A stretch of DNA of 64,000 nucleotides from Gryllotalpicola daejeonensis (GCF_039538145.1 NZ_BAABBV010000001.1:1-64000), one strand, 5' to 3'. Positions 8,897 through 18,348 are shown, numbered from the stretch's first letter. Notes: generated by a model not told the origin, from the letters alone. Translations and numbers: made by a program.

Positions 8897-9527
8897 GTCG
8901 GGGGAGCAGGGGCTCATCGCCGATGAGCCGCTCGAGCTCGAGATCACCGATTCGCGGCTCGATTTCGCGGGGCACGTCTGGGATGTGCGCACGGAGACCT
9001 TCGTCTACAACGACGCGAAGCTGACCCGCGACTTCGTCGACCACACGGGCGCGGTCGCGGTCGTTGCGCTCGATGATGAGGGGCGGATGCTTCTCATCCA
9101 GCAGTACCGACACCCGGTCAGGCACCGCGAGTGGGAGATTCCGGCGGGGCTGCTCGACGTGCGCGGCGAGGCGCCGCTGCTCGCCGCGCAGCGCGAGCTC
9201 GCCGAGGAGGCCGACCTCGTCGCCGAGCAGTGGAACGTGCTCTCGGAGTACTACACGACCCCGGGTGGCAGCAACGAGGCGATCCGGGTGTACCTCGCCA
9301 GGGGTCTTGCCCCGACCGGCACCCCGTTCGCTCGTGAGGCAGAGGAGGCGGACATCGTGACGCGCTGGGTGGCGCTCGACGAGGTCGTCGACGGCGTACT
9401 GGCGCGCCGCCTGCAGAACCCCTCTCTGACGATCGGGGCGCTGGCCGCGCACGCCGCCCGAGCGCGGGACTGGGCGAGCCTCGGTTCGCCGGAGGAGCCG
9501 TGGACGAGGCATCCGCGCCTGCACTGA
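8889..9527 (+). CDS. Nudix hydrolase, ADP-ribose pyrophosphatase type
   Basis: 212 aa from the TTG at 8889, with AGGAGAG at 8874-8880; the start overlaps the pyrG stop. The Nudix box is GEAPLLAAQRELAEEADL, with the core REL-x-EE intact and the usual final Gly replaced by Asp, as often in actinobacterial members. The flanking AVAVVALDDEGRMLLIQQYR and PGGSNEAIRVYLA match ADP-ribose pyrophosphatases, which cleave ADP-ribose to AMP and ribose 5-phosphate. Its 3' end overlaps xerD by 28 nt. Substrate assignment is by family only. Confidence 0.85.
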   Translation: MPESGEQGLIADEPLELEITDSRLDFAGHVWDVRTETFVYNDAKLTRDFVDHTGAVAVVALDDEGRMLLIQQYRHPVRHREWEIPAGLLDVRGEAPLLAAQRELAEEADLVAEQWNVLSEYYTTPGGSNEAIRVYLARGLAPTGTPFAREAEEADIVTRWVALDEVVDGVLARRLQNPSLTIGALAAHAARARDWASLGSPEEPWTRHPRLH

Positions 9528-10507
9528 GCCAGCGCCCGCCCAGCGCGCTCGAGTGCGACGTCACCGCGTACCTGCGCTACGCGGGACTCGAGCGGCGGCT
9601 CGCGAAGAACACGATCGCGTCGTACCGGCGGGATCTTGCTGCGTACACGGATTGGCTTGCTGACCAGGGGATCGGCTCGCTCGACGACGTGACGCCTGAG
9701 ACGTTGAGCGCGTATGCGAAGTACCTGGGGGAGCGGGCGCCTTTCGAGACGCGCGCTACGCAGGCTCCGCGAGCTCCTCAAGGATCGAGTCGCCCGGCGC
9801 CGCTGGCTGCGGCATCCGTCTCGCGCATGCTGGGGACCGTTCGCAATCTGCACCGCTTCCTCGCGGTCGAGGGGCGCACGCAGGCGGATGCCTCACGCGA
9901 GCTGCGCACGCCGAAGAAGCCCATGCGGCTGCCGAAGGCGATTCCGCAGGCGGAGGTCACGGCGCTGATCGAGACGGCGTCGGGCGATGATGTGGTCGCG
10001 CTGCGGGACCGGGCGCTGCTCGAACTGCTGTACGCGACGGGGGCGCGGGTGTCTGAGGCGGTGGACCTCGATGTGGACGACGTCGTCGACCGCGAGATCG
10101 TGCGGCTGACGGGCAAGGGCGACAAGCAGCGCATCGTGCCGCTCGGGAGCTACGCCCGGGACGCCCTCGACACTTATCTCGTGCGCGCACGCCCCGCACT
10201 CGCGAGCCGGGGGAAGGGGCGCGATGTCGCGGCGCTCTTCCTCGGCGTGCGCGGACAGCGCGTCTCGCGGCAGAACGCGTGGCTGATCATCAAGAAGGCC
10301 GCGGAGCGCGCGGAGCTCGCGAGCGAGATCTCTCCGCACACGCTGCGCCACTCGTTCGCGACGCACCTGCTCGAGGGCGGCGCGGATGTCCGCGTGGTGC
10401 AGGAGCTGCTGGGGCATGCCTCCGTCGCCACGACTCAGCTGTACACGCTCGTGACGGCCGACACTCTGCGCGACGTGTACACACAGGCGCATCCGCGTGC
10501 GCGGTAG
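9500..10507 (+). CDS. xerD: tyrosine recombinase XerD
   Basis: 335 aa, GTG start with GGAGGAG 2 nt upstream. It resolves chromosome dimers at dif with XerC and FtsK. There is an N-terminal SAM-like core-binding domain and a C-terminal catalytic domain: Arg in GARVSEAVDL near 182, Lys in GKGDKQR near 207, H280-TL-R283, H306 in LLGHASV, and Tyr315. It is longer than most XerD because residues about 80-100 (FETRATQAPRAPQGSSRPAP) are inserted in a loop of the core-binding domain; that insert is encoded by a palindromic repeat (9742-9787). The pyrG-Nudix-xerD-parA-scpAB order is standard. Confidence 0.93.
   Translation: MDEASAPALSQRPPSALECDVTAYLRYAGLERRLAKNTIASYRRDLAAYTDWLADQGIGSLDDVTPETLSAYAKYLGERAPFETRATQAPRAPQGSSRPAPLAAASVSRMLGTVRNLHRFLAVEGRTQADASRELRTPKKPMRLPKAIPQAEVTALIETASGDDVVALRDRALLELLYATGARVSEAVDLDVDDVVDREIVRLTGKGDKQRIVPLGSYARDALDTYLVRARPALASRGKGRDVAALFLGVRGQRVSRQNAWLIIKKAAERAELASEISPHTLRHSFATHLLEGGADVRVVQELLGHASVATTQLYTLVTADTLRDVYTQAHPRAR
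9742..9787 (+). repeat. palindromic repeat inserted within xerD
   Basis: TTTCGAGACGCGCGCTACGC, then AGGCTCCGCGAGCTCCTCAA, matches the chromosomal palindrome type seen at 7047 and 12228. It is translated in frame as FETRATQAPRAPQ in a loop between helices of the XerD core-binding domain. Confidence 0.7.
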
Positions 10508-10517
10508 TGTTGTGCCG

Positions 10518-11342
10518 ATGGATCGCACGCAGACCGACTTCCCGGTGCCGACACCGCTGAAGCAGCACGGGCCGGCGCGCATCATCACCCTCTGCAACCA
10601 GAAGGGCGGCGTCGGAAAGACGACGACCAGCATCAGCCTGGGGGCCGCGCTGGCCGAGTACGGCCGTCGTGTTCTGGCGATCGACTTCGACCCGCAGGGC
10701 GCGCTCTCGGCCGGCCTCGCGGTGAACACGCACGAGGCGACGACGATCTACGACCTGCTGCTGAACGGCAAGCTCGACCCGAGCGAGGCGATCCAGCAGA
10801 CGAGCGTTCCGGGGCTCGATGTGATCCCTGCGAACATCGACCTCTCGGCGGCCGAGGTCCACCTCGTGAACGAGGTCGCGCGCGAGCAGGCGCTCGCCCG
10901 CGTGCTGCGCCGCGTGAGCGATGACTACGACGTGATCCTCATCGACTGCCAGCCCTCGCTCGGCATCCTGACCGTGAATGCGCTCACCGCGGCGCACGGC
11001 GTGCTCATCCCGCTCGAGAGCGAGTACTTCGCGCTGCGCGGTGTCGCGCTGCTGATCGAGACGGTCGAGAAGGTCAAGGAGCGCCTCAACCCGGCGCTCG
11101 AGCTCGACGGCATCCTCGTGACGATGTTCGACGCGCGCACGCTGCACTCGCGCGAGGTGTTCGAGCGCGTCAAGGACGCGTTCAAGGACAAGGTGCTCGA
11201 CACCGTCATCTCACGCACCGTGAAGTTCCCCGACGCATCGGTCGCGGGCTCGCCGATCACGCAGTTCGCCCCGGACCACCCGGCCGCCGAGGCCTACCGC
11301 CGCCTGGGCCGGGAGCTCGTCGCGCGTGGCGCCGTCGCCTGA
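10518..11342 (+). CDS. parA: ParA family chromosome-partitioning ATPase
   Basis: 274 aa. The ATG at 10518 is preceded by TAGTGT 7 nt upstream, compatible with a leaderless transcript. The deviant Walker A KGGVGKTT is at residues 29-36, the A' motif is in LAIDFDPQGALS, and Walker B is in DVILIDCQPSLG. No parB is adjacent. Next to scpA this is the second, SMC-associated ParA copy common in actinobacteria, presumably helping load condensin or segregate DNA. Confidence 0.92.
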   Translation: MDRTQTDFPVPTPLKQHGPARIITLCNQKGGVGKTTTSISLGAALAEYGRRVLAIDFDPQGALSAGLAVNTHEATTIYDLLLNGKLDPSEAIQQTSVPGLDVIPANIDLSAAEVHLVNEVAREQALARVLRRVSDDYDVILIDCQPSLGILTVNALTAAHGVLIPLESEYFALRGVALLIETVEKVKERLNPALELDGILVTMFDARTLHSREVFERVKDAFKDKVLDTVISRTVKFPDASVAGSPITQFAPDHPAAEAYRRLGRELVARGAVA

Positions 11343-12225
11343 CCCGGTCGGGGGCGAGCGCGAGGTCACCGCGATCGGCGGGACCGACGGGGTCGGCGCC
11401 GCCGCCCGTCTCGGCGCCGTGGACGAGACCGAGGAGACCAGCGCGCCGTCGTTCCGCGTCGCGCTCGACAACTTCGAGGGCCCGTTCGATCTGCTGCTCT
11501 CGCTGATCGGCAAGCACGAGCTCGACATCACCGAGATCGCGCTCTCGCGCGTGACCGACGAGTTCATCTCGTACCTGCGCGGCATCGACCTCGCTGAGGA
11601 GCTCGATCAGGCCAGCGAGTTCCTGGTCGTCGCGGCCACGCTGCTGGACCTCAAGGTCGCGGGGCTGCTGCCGCAGGGAGAGCTCGTCGACGCGGAGGAC
11701 GTCGCGCTGCTCGAAGCGCGCGACCTGCTGTTCGCGCGGCTGCTGCAGTACCGCGCCTTCAAGGAGGCGTCGGCCTGGTTCGACGAGCGCCTCGCCAAGG
11801 AATCCGGTCGCCACGCCCGCACCGTTCGGCTCGACGAGAAATACCGGGCGCGAACGCCCGAGCTGGTGTGGACGCTCACGCCCGACGATTTCGCGGCGCT
11901 CGCGCTGCTCGCGTTCACGCCGAAGGAGATTCCGGTCGTCGGGCTGGACCACCTGCACGCGCCGCTCGTCAGCATCCGCGAGCAGGCGGCGACGGTCGTC
12001 GCGCTGCTGCGCGACGGAACACCGCGATCGTTCCGCGAGCTCATCGCGGGCGTCGAGGTGAAGGGCGTGATCATCGCGCGCTTCCTCGCGATCCTCGAGC
12101 TGTATCGGCACGCCGCGATCCACTTCGAGCAGCTCGAGCCGCTCGGAGAGCTCACGGTGCAGTGGTCGGCGGCGAATTGGACGGAAGAGAACCTGGCGAA
12201 TCTGGGGGCGGACTATGACGGCTGA
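11326..12225 (+). CDS. scpA: segregation and condensation protein A
   Basis: 299 aa, GTG start overlapping parA by 17 nt. This is the kleisin that bridges SMC heads. The conserved N-terminal block FEGPFDLLLSLIGKHELDI begins near residue 51, followed by TEFISYL-like and EFLVVAATLLDLKVAGLLP. A winged-helix C-terminal domain ends the protein. The preceding 45 residues are a poorly conserved acidic leader. It overlaps scpB by 11 nt, so the two partners are likely made together. Confidence 0.94.
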   Translation: MAPSPDPVGGEREVTAIGGTDGVGAAARLGAVDETEETSAPSFRVALDNFEGPFDLLLSLIGKHELDITEIALSRVTDEFISYLRGIDLAEELDQASEFLVVAATLLDLKVAGLLPQGELVDAEDVALLEARDLLFARLLQYRAFKEASAWFDERLAKESGRHARTVRLDEKYRARTPELVWTLTPDDFAALALLAFTPKEIPVVGLDHLHAPLVSIREQAATVVALLRDGTPRSFRELIAGVEVKGVIIARFLAILELYRHAAIHFEQLEPLGELTVQWSAANWTEENLANLGADYDG

Positions 12226-12832
12226 GGATTTCGAGACCCGCGCTCGGCAGGCTTCGCGTGCTCCTCAACCAGCGGATGTGCGGAGGCAGCTCGAGGCGAT
12301 CCTGATGATCGCCGACGAGCCGCAGAGCCTGGTGAGCCTCGCGACCGCGATCGGCGCCCCCGTCGCTGCGGTGCGGCAGGCGATCGAGGCGCTGCGCGCC
12401 GACTACGACGGAGAGGACCCGGCCACCGGGGGCGTGCGCCGTGGCTTCGAGCTGCGCGAGATCGGCGGCGGCTGGCGCCTGTACGTGCGCGAGGAGTACG
12501 ACGCGGTCGTGACCGACTTCGTCGTGACGCAGAACCCGACGAAGCTGTCGCAGGCGGCGCTTGAGACGCTCGCCGTGATCGCCTACAAGCAGCCGATCAC
12601 GCGCGGGCAGGTGGCGAGCATCCGCGCCGTGAACGTCGACTCGGTGGTGCGCACGCTGCTGAGCCGTGGGCTGATCACCGAGCTATTCGCCGACTCGGAG
12701 ACCGGCGCGATCAACTACGGCACGACCGATCTGCTGCTGACGCAGCTCGGCATCAACTCGCTCGACGAGCTGCCGCTCATCTCGCCTCTGCTCGCCGACG
12801 GAACGGAAGGGTTCGACGCAGATGTCCGCTGA
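12215..12832 (+). CDS. scpB: segregation and condensation protein B
   Basis: 205 aa. Tandem winged-helix partner of ScpA in the SMC complex: RRQLEAILMIADEPQSL begins the first winged helix, and TKLSQAALETLAVIAYKQPI with ITRGQVASIRAVN is the family hallmark. The first ~18 residues, DFETRARQASRAPQ included, are foreign to the family and are encoded by a palindromic repeat (12228-12276). Stop overlaps rluB. Confidence 0.94.
   Translation: MTAEDFETRARQASRAPQPADVRRQLEAILMIADEPQSLVSLATAIGAPVAAVRQAIEALRADYDGEDPATGGVRRGFELREIGGGWRLYVREEYDAVVTDFVVTQNPTKLSQAALETLAVIAYKQPITRGQVASIRAVNVDSVVRTLLSRGLITELFADSETGAINYGTTDLLLTQLGINSLDELPLISPLLADGTEGFDADVR
12228..12276 (+). repeat. palindromic repeat inserted within the start of scpB
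   Basis: GATTTCGAGACCCGCGCTCG, then GCAGGCTTCGCGTGCTCCTC and AACCAGCGG: the same family as 7047-7090 and 9742-9787. It is read in the same frame as the xerD copy, giving FETRARQASRAPQ against FETRATQAPRAPQ. Confidence 0.8.
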
Positions 12833-13607
12833 CGACACGCGCGCAGAGCGCTCAGACGGCGAGCGGCTGCAGAAGGTCATGGCAGCCGCGGGAGTCGCGA
12901 GCCGCCGCGCCTCAGAGATCATGATCGTCGAGGGCCGCGTGACCGTGAACGGCAAGAAGGTGCGCGAACTCGGTGCCCGCATCGACCCGGCCACCGATCT
13001 GCTCGCCGTCGACGGCGTCGCGGTTCAGCTCGACCAGTCGAAGCGCTACCTCATGCTCAACAAGCCGACCAAGGTGATCAGCTCGATGAGCGACGACCGG
13101 GGGCGCACCGACCTGAGCGGCTTCGTGTCGCAGTACGAGGAGCGGCTGTTCAACGTCGGCCGGCTCGACTACGACACGAGCGGTCTGCTCGTGCTGACCA
13201 ACGACGGTCCGCTCGCGCAGGTGCTCGCGCACCCGTCGTTCGGCGTCGAGAAGACCTACATCGCCAAGGTGCGGGGCACCGTCACGCCGCACACCCTGCA
13301 GCTGCTCAAGGACGGCATCGAGCTCGACGACGGGCCGATCCGCATCGACCGGGGCAAGCTCATCACGCGAGGAGCCTCCGACGGGGCATCCATGGTCGAA
13401 CTCACGCTGCACTCGGGCCGCAACCGCATCGTTCGCCGCATGATGGAGGCCGCGGGGCACCCCGTGATCGAGCTGGTGCGGCGCAGCTTCGGGCCGCTGC
13501 ACCTCGGCAGCCTCAAGCTCGGCCGCACCCGCGAGCTGACTAAAATCGAACTCGGCCAGCTGCTGACCCTCGCACGCGGGGCCGAGGAGCAGAAGGGCCG
13601 GATGTGA
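12822..13607 (+). CDS. rluB: 23S rRNA pseudouridine synthase, RluB/RsuA family
   Basis: 261 aa. An N-terminal S4 domain (GERLQKVMAAAGVASRRASE, residues 11-30) precedes the RsuA-type synthase domain, with the catalytic Asp in GRLDYDTSGLLVLTNDG. It isomerises a uridine in 23S rRNA (helix 89 or 90 region in RluB). HSGRNRIVRRMMEAAGHPV is the conserved C-terminal block. It overlaps scpB by 11 nt and the tyrA start by 4 nt. Confidence 0.92.
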   Translation: MSADDTRAERSDGERLQKVMAAAGVASRRASEIMIVEGRVTVNGKKVRELGARIDPATDLLAVDGVAVQLDQSKRYLMLNKPTKVISSMSDDRGRTDLSGFVSQYEERLFNVGRLDYDTSGLLVLTNDGPLAQVLAHPSFGVEKTYIAKVRGTVTPHTLQLLKDGIELDDGPIRIDRGKLITRGASDGASMVELTLHSGRNRIVRRMMEAAGHPVIELVRRSFGPLHLGSLKLGRTRELTKIELGQLLTLARGAEEQKGRM

Positions 13608-14701
13608 CGGAAGCACGGTTGCGTCAGCCACGCGTGAGCGGCACGGTGCGCATCGTCGGGTCGGGCCTGCTCGGGGCATCCGTGGGCCTGGGGCTGCGCC
13701 AGTACGGCGTCGATGTCGTGGTGACGGATGCCTCGCGCACCGCTGCGCAGCTCGCCGTCGAGTACGGCGCGGGGCGTGAGCCTGAGGCATCCGATGCGCC
13801 CGTTCTCATCGTCGTCGCAGTGCCGCCGGATGCCGTCGCAGAGGTCGTCGCGGCAGAGCTCGCGGCCTTCCCCGATGCGATCGTCACCGACGTCGCGAGT
13901 GTGAAGGCGGCACCGCTGGCCGAGCTCGAGGCGCTCGGCGTCGACCTGTCGCGCTACGTCGGCTCGCACCCCCTCGCCGGGCGCGAGCGCGGCGGTCCGA
14001 TCTCGGCGCGGGCCGACCTCTTCCTCGGCCGGCCGTGGGTCGTGTGCTCACGCCCTGAGCTGGCCCGTGCCGCGGTGTCGCTCGTCGAGGGGCTGGCGCT
14101 CGACCTGGGCGCGATTCCCGTCGAGATGGATGCCGTGGCGCACGATGAATCCGTCGCCCTGGTCTCGCACACCCCGCAGCTCGTGTCGACGCTGCTCGCG
14201 CGCCGGCTCGCGAGTGCGACGGATGCCGCGCTGGGCCTGGCCGGCGGCGGAGTGCGCGACGTCACGCGCATCGCCTCGAGCGACCCCGCGCTGTGGGTGC
14301 AGATCCTGTCGGCGAACGCCGCCACGGTCGCCTCGATCCTGCGGGCGTACCGCGATGACCTCGACGAGGTGGTCGGCGCGCTCGAGCGCATCGACGAGCC
14401 CGGCAGCCGCCGCACCATCGCCGAGACGCTGGCGGGCGGCAACGCGGGTGTCGCCCGACTGCCGGGGAAGCACGGCCAGGACCGCCGCTTCGCGAGCGTC
14501 GTCGTGCTCATCGAGGACAAGCCCGGCCAGCTGGGCCGGCTGTTCGCCGAACTCGGCGAGCTGGACATCAACATCGAGGACTTCCGGATGGAGCACTCTC
14601 CGGGCGCGCAGATCGGCATCGCCGAGATCTCGGTCGTGCCCGAGATGCTCGCCCGCACCGTTGAAGACCTCACCGAACGCGGCTGGAGGATCGCCGGATG
14701 A
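13604..14701 (+). CDS. tyrA: prephenate dehydrogenase with ACT domain
   Basis: 365 aa, GTG start overlapping the rluB stop. It oxidatively decarboxylates prephenate to 4-hydroxyphenylpyruvate in tyrosine synthesis. The Rossmann motif GSGLLGASVG is at 19-28, the prephenate-binding HPLAGRERGGP is near 126, and a C-terminal ACT domain (FASVVVLIEDKPGQLGRLF onward, about 285-365) is likely the tyrosine-responsive regulatory part. Overlaps cmk by 4 nt. Confidence 0.93.
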   Translation: MTEARLRQPRVSGTVRIVGSGLLGASVGLGLRQYGVDVVVTDASRTAAQLAVEYGAGREPEASDAPVLIVVAVPPDAVAEVVAAELAAFPDAIVTDVASVKAAPLAELEALGVDLSRYVGSHPLAGRERGGPISARADLFLGRPWVVCSRPELARAAVSLVEGLALDLGAIPVEMDAVAHDESVALVSHTPQLVSTLLARRLASATDAALGLAGGGVRDVTRIASSDPALWVQILSANAATVASILRAYRDDLDEVVGALERIDEPGSRRTIAETLAGGNAGVARLPGKHGQDRRFASVVVLIEDKPGQLGRLFAELGELDINIEDFRMEHSPGAQIGIAEISVVPEMLARTVEDLTERGWRIAG

Positions 14702-15405
14702 CCACCCCCCTGACAGACCCCGTCTCTCTCGACGACCGCGTCGTCGTCGCCGTGGACGGCCCTGCAGGCAGCGGCAAGTCGAGCGTGTCGAAGGCCGTCG
14801 CGCGCAAGCTCGGGTACGCCTACCTCGACACGGGTGCGGCGTATCGGGCCTTCGCCTGGCACGCGCAGCGCGCCGACGTGGAACTGGAGGACGCGGCATC
14901 CGTCGCCTCCGCCCTGCCCACGTTCGCCCTGGCGGAGGCGACGGACCCCGATGATTTCTTCGTGCGCGTCGGCGAGCACGACGTGACGGAGGCCATCCGC
15001 GGGCCCTCCGTGACCGGCGTCGTGAGCCTCGTCGCGCGGGTTCCGGAGGTGCGCGCGGCGCTGACCGCGATCTTCCGCCGGCTCGCCGCCGAGACCGCGC
15101 AGCCGGGCATCGTGATCGAAGGTCGCGACATCACCACGGCCGTCGCACCGGACGCCCCGGTACGTGTTCTGCTGACCGCAAGTGAAGAAGTTAGAATGGG
15201 GCGTCGTTCTGCCGAGCTGACCGGGCATTCGCCCGAGGTCGTCGGCGAGCAGCTCAAGGCGCGTGACCGCGCCGACTCCCGGGTAGTCGACTTCATGACC
15301 GCCGCTGACGGGGTCACGACCGTCGACTCGACCGAGTTGAACTTCGATGAGACCGTGGATGCCGTCATCGCAGTCATTGAATCCCGCATCCACTCCCGCA
15401 CGTAG
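14698..15405 (+). CDS. cmk: (d)CMP kinase
   Basis: 235 aa, ATG overlapping the tyrA stop. It phosphorylates CMP and dCMP. P-loop GPAGSGKS is at 21-28, followed by LGYAYLDTGAAYRAF, and the NMP/lid region has EGRDITTAVAPDAPVRVLLTA. cmk followed by der is the usual gene pair. Confidence 0.94.
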   Translation: MTTPLTDPVSLDDRVVVAVDGPAGSGKSSVSKAVARKLGYAYLDTGAAYRAFAWHAQRADVELEDAASVASALPTFALAEATDPDDFFVRVGEHDVTEAIRGPSVTGVVSLVARVPEVRAALTAIFRRLAAETAQPGIVIEGRDITTAVAPDAPVRVLLTASEEVRMGRRSAELTGHSPEVVGEQLKARDRADSRVVDFMTAADGVTTVDSTELNFDETVDAVIAVIESRIHSRT

Positions 15406-15418
15406 AAACGAGATCACC

Positions 15419-16933
15419 ATGTCCGACACCGACGACTTCGACGATGCAGCCGTCGGCGGCGACGACCTCGCCGAGAAGCTCGCCGCTCTGGACGACGCCG
15501 CGGCCGAGCGGCGCACGGCTGCGCTGCGCGGCGGCCTCGACGACTACCAGCTCGAGGACGAGGACCTCGCCGTTCTCGACGCCGCGAGCGAGGACGTCGA
15601 CGAGATCACCTATCTGCCGGCATTGCCCGTCGTGGCGATCGTGGGCCGGCCGAACGTCGGCAAGTCGGCGCTCGTCAACCGCATCCTGGGCCGCCGCGAG
15701 GCCGTTGTCGAGGACACGCCCGGTGTGACGCGCGACCGCGTCTCGTATCAGGCCGAATGGATGTCGCGCCGGTTCACCCTCGTCGACACCGGCGGCTGGG
15801 AGCCGGACGCGCGTGGCATCGACGCCTCGGTCGCCGCGCAGGCCGAGGTTGCGATCGACCTCGCCGACGCCGTCATGTTCGTCGTCGACTCGAATGTCGG
15901 CGCGACCTCGACCGACGAGCACGTCGTGCGGATGCTGCGCAAGACCGACAAGCCCGTCTATCTCGTCGCCAACAAGGTCGACGACGCGCGCCTCGAGCCG
16001 CAGTCGGCCGACCTGTGGTCGCTCGGCCTCGGCGAGCCGTACCCGGTCTCCGCCCTGCACGGCCGCGGCGTCGCGGACCTGCTCGACCTCGTCGTCGGCG
16101 GACTGCCCGAGGTGTCGGCCGTCGCGAAGCGCGAGGTCGGCGGCCCGCGTCGCGTCGCGATCGTCGGCCGCCCGAACGTCGGGAAGTCGTCGCTGCTGAA
16201 CAAGGCCGCGGGTGAGGAGCGCGTGGTCGTCAACGATCTTGCGGGCACGACGCGCGACCCGGTCGACGAGCAGATCGAGCTCGGCGGAAAGGTGTGGCGC
16301 TTCGTCGACACCGCGGGCATCCGCCGCCGCGTGCACCTGCAGCAGGGCGCCGACTTCTACGCATCGCTGCGAACCTCGGCCGCCGTCGAGAAAGCCGAGG
16401 TCGCCGTCGTCGTGCTCGACGTGACCCAGCCGATCAGCGAGCAGGACGTGCGCATCGTCGACCTCGTGCTCGAGGCCGGCCGGGCGCTCGTGATCGCCTA
16501 CAACAAGTGGGATCTGCTTGACGACGACCGCCGCCGCTACCTCGAGCGCGAGATCGAGCAGAACCTCGGCCACGTCGACTGGGCACCGCGCGTCAACATC
16601 TCGGCGAAGACGGGCCGCCACCTCGAGAAGCTCGTGCCCGCGCTCGAGCTCGCGCTCGAGTCGTGGGACACGCGCATCGGCACCGGCAAGTTCAACGCGT
16701 TCCTCGCCGAGCTCGTCGCGGCGCACCCGCACCCCCTGCGCGGCGGCAAGCAGCCACGCATCCTGTTCGGCACGCAGGCATCGAGCCGCCCGCCGACATT
16801 CGTGCTGTTCACGACCGGATTCCTGGATGCCGGCTACCGGCGGTACATCCAGCGCCGTCTGCGCGAGCTCTATGGCTTCGAGGGGTCGCCGATCGTGCTG
16901 AATATGCGCGTTCGGGAGCGGCGCCAGCGATAG
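15419..16933 (+). CDS. der: ribosome biogenesis GTPase Der
   Basis: 504 aa; ATG 13 nt after cmk. Two tandem GTPase domains act in 50S subunit assembly: the first G1 is GRPNVGKS at 76-83 with VDTGGWEPD, the second G1 GRPNVGKSSLL is near 246 with DTAGIRRRVH and NKWDLL. A C-terminal KH-like domain starts near 400. The first ~65 residues are an acidic extension typical of actinobacterial Der. Only 3 nt separate it from the convergent transporter gene. Confidence 0.96.
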   Translation: MSDTDDFDDAAVGGDDLAEKLAALDDAAAERRTAALRGGLDDYQLEDEDLAVLDAASEDVDEITYLPALPVVAIVGRPNVGKSALVNRILGRREAVVEDTPGVTRDRVSYQAEWMSRRFTLVDTGGWEPDARGIDASVAAQAEVAIDLADAVMFVVDSNVGATSTDEHVVRMLRKTDKPVYLVANKVDDARLEPQSADLWSLGLGEPYPVSALHGRGVADLLDLVVGGLPEVSAVAKREVGGPRRVAIVGRPNVGKSSLLNKAAGEERVVVNDLAGTTRDPVDEQIELGGKVWRFVDTAGIRRRVHLQQGADFYASLRTSAAVEKAEVAVVVLDVTQPISEQDVRIVDLVLEAGRALVIAYNKWDLLDDDRRRYLEREIEQNLGHVDWAPRVNISAKTGRHLEKLVPALELALESWDTRIGTGKFNAFLAELVAAHPHPLRGGKQPRILFGTQASSRPPTFVLFTTGFLDAGYRRYIQRRLRELYGFEGSPIVLNMRVRERRQR

Positions 16934-16936
16934 GTA

Positions 16937-18304
16937 TTACCGCACCGAGCGGATCGGGAGTACCGCGATCGCACCGAGCACCGCGGCGATGATCGCCGCG
17001 ATCCACAGCGCGCCGTAGTTGTTGCCGCCGCCGATCGCGAGGATCGGCACGGCCATGACGGGCACGATGATCTGCGGCAGCTCGTACGACAGTGCGACGA
17101 CGCCGAGGTCCTTGCCGGCGTTCCTGAAGTCGGGCAGCACCTCGGTCATCATCGCGACGTCGACGGACGAGTAGGCGCCGTTGCCGACGCCGATGATGAG
17201 CGCCGCGACGAAGAACATCTGCTCGCTGGGCGCGAGGATCGCCAGCAGCAGGCCGGCGGCCGCCACGATGCACGAGACCCACACGATGAGCTTGCGGCGG
17301 CGGAACTTGTCGGACAGCCACCCGAACAGGATGGTGGAGACGATCAGGCCCGCGAAGTTCCACACGATCGTCGTCGCCTGAACGCCTGAGGCCTGCTTCA
17401 GGGGCACTCCGAGGTGGTCGATGATGAAGTACAGCAGATAGAGCGACATCGCGATCATCGAGATCGTGAAGAGCAGACGGCAGGCCCACGCGAACGCGAA
17501 GTCGCGGTAGCGGCGTGGGTTGAGCCAGTAGGACGAGAGAATCGCCTTCACATCGAGCGGCTCGATCGCATGGTCGGTGCGCACGATGTCCGTGAACGCG
17601 AACACGAGCAGCAGTGAGAGCACCGTGCCGATCACGCCGGGCACGAGGAACCACAGCCACTGCGCACCGTTCGCAGTGAGGGCCACGAGCTGCGTGCCGG
17701 CGATGGTGGCGATGCCGGCCGAGACGCTGACGGCTGCGGCGATGCGGGCGCGGATGCGCTTCGGGATCTGGTCGGCGAGCATCGCGTGCTGGGCCATCGC
17801 GACCGCGCCGAAACCGATCTGCCCGATGCACCAGCCGATGATGACCATCGGCAGGCTCGTGCTGAACGCGAGGACGACGATGCCGACCATGCTGAGCAGC
17901 GTGCCCCACAGCAACCAGGGGCGGCGGATGCCGAAACGAGACCGCGTGCGGTCGGAGAGCCGCCCGAACAAGGGTGTGATGATCATCACGACGACGCCGC
18001 CGATGGCAGCGACGATCGCGAGGTTCGAGTCCTTGTGCGCGTTGTCCATCACCGCCAGCGCGCGTGGCACCGAGGCGCCGCCGATCGTGCCGCCCGACAG
18101 GCTGATGCCGAACCAGGCGATGACGAAGACGGGCAGGAACCAACCGCGCTGCTTCTGCCCGAGAATGGCCTCGCCGTTCGGGTCGAGGTCGGGTTCTGGC
18201 GCCGTGCCATTGGATGCGGCGCCGGTGGCCGCCGACTGGTCGATGAGCTGTTCGAGGGCGGCGGCGCCGTCGGCGGGCGCCTCAGGGTCGAGTGGTGCGG
18301 ACAT
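16937..18304 (-). CDS. MFS transporter
   Basis: 455 aa with about 12 hydrophobic helices after a 45-residue polar N-terminus. The MFS signature loops are visible: PLFGRLSDRTRSRFGIRRPWL after helix 2, and SDKFRRRKLIV in the second half. The layout resembles the glycoside-cation symporter type. It forms an operon with two esterases downstream of a LacI-type operator, so it probably imports an ester or glycoside that those enzymes hydrolyse. Substrate unknown. Confidence 0.88.
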   Translation of the reverse strand: MSAPLDPEAPADGAAALEQLIDQSAATGAASNGTAPEPDLDPNGEAILGQKQRGWFLPVFVIAWFGISLSGGTIGGASVPRALAVMDNAHKDSNLAIVAAIGGVVVMIITPLFGRLSDRTRSRFGIRRPWLLWGTLLSMVGIVVLAFSTSLPMVIIGWCIGQIGFGAVAMAQHAMLADQIPKRIRARIAAAVSVSAGIATIAGTQLVALTANGAQWLWFLVPGVIGTVLSLLLVFAFTDIVRTDHAIEPLDVKAILSSYWLNPRRYRDFAFAWACRLLFTISMIAMSLYLLYFIIDHLGVPLKQASGVQATTIVWNFAGLIVSTILFGWLSDKFRRRKLIVWVSCIVAAAGLLLAILAPSEQMFFVAALIIGVGNGAYSSVDVAMMTEVLPDFRNAGKDLGVVALSYELPQIIVPVMAVPILAIGGGNNYGALWIAAIIAAVLGAIAVLPIRSVR

Positions 18305-18348
18305 CGTCGTCTGCTTCCTGTCGGAGTGGTCGGTCGGGCGGGCTGCGA

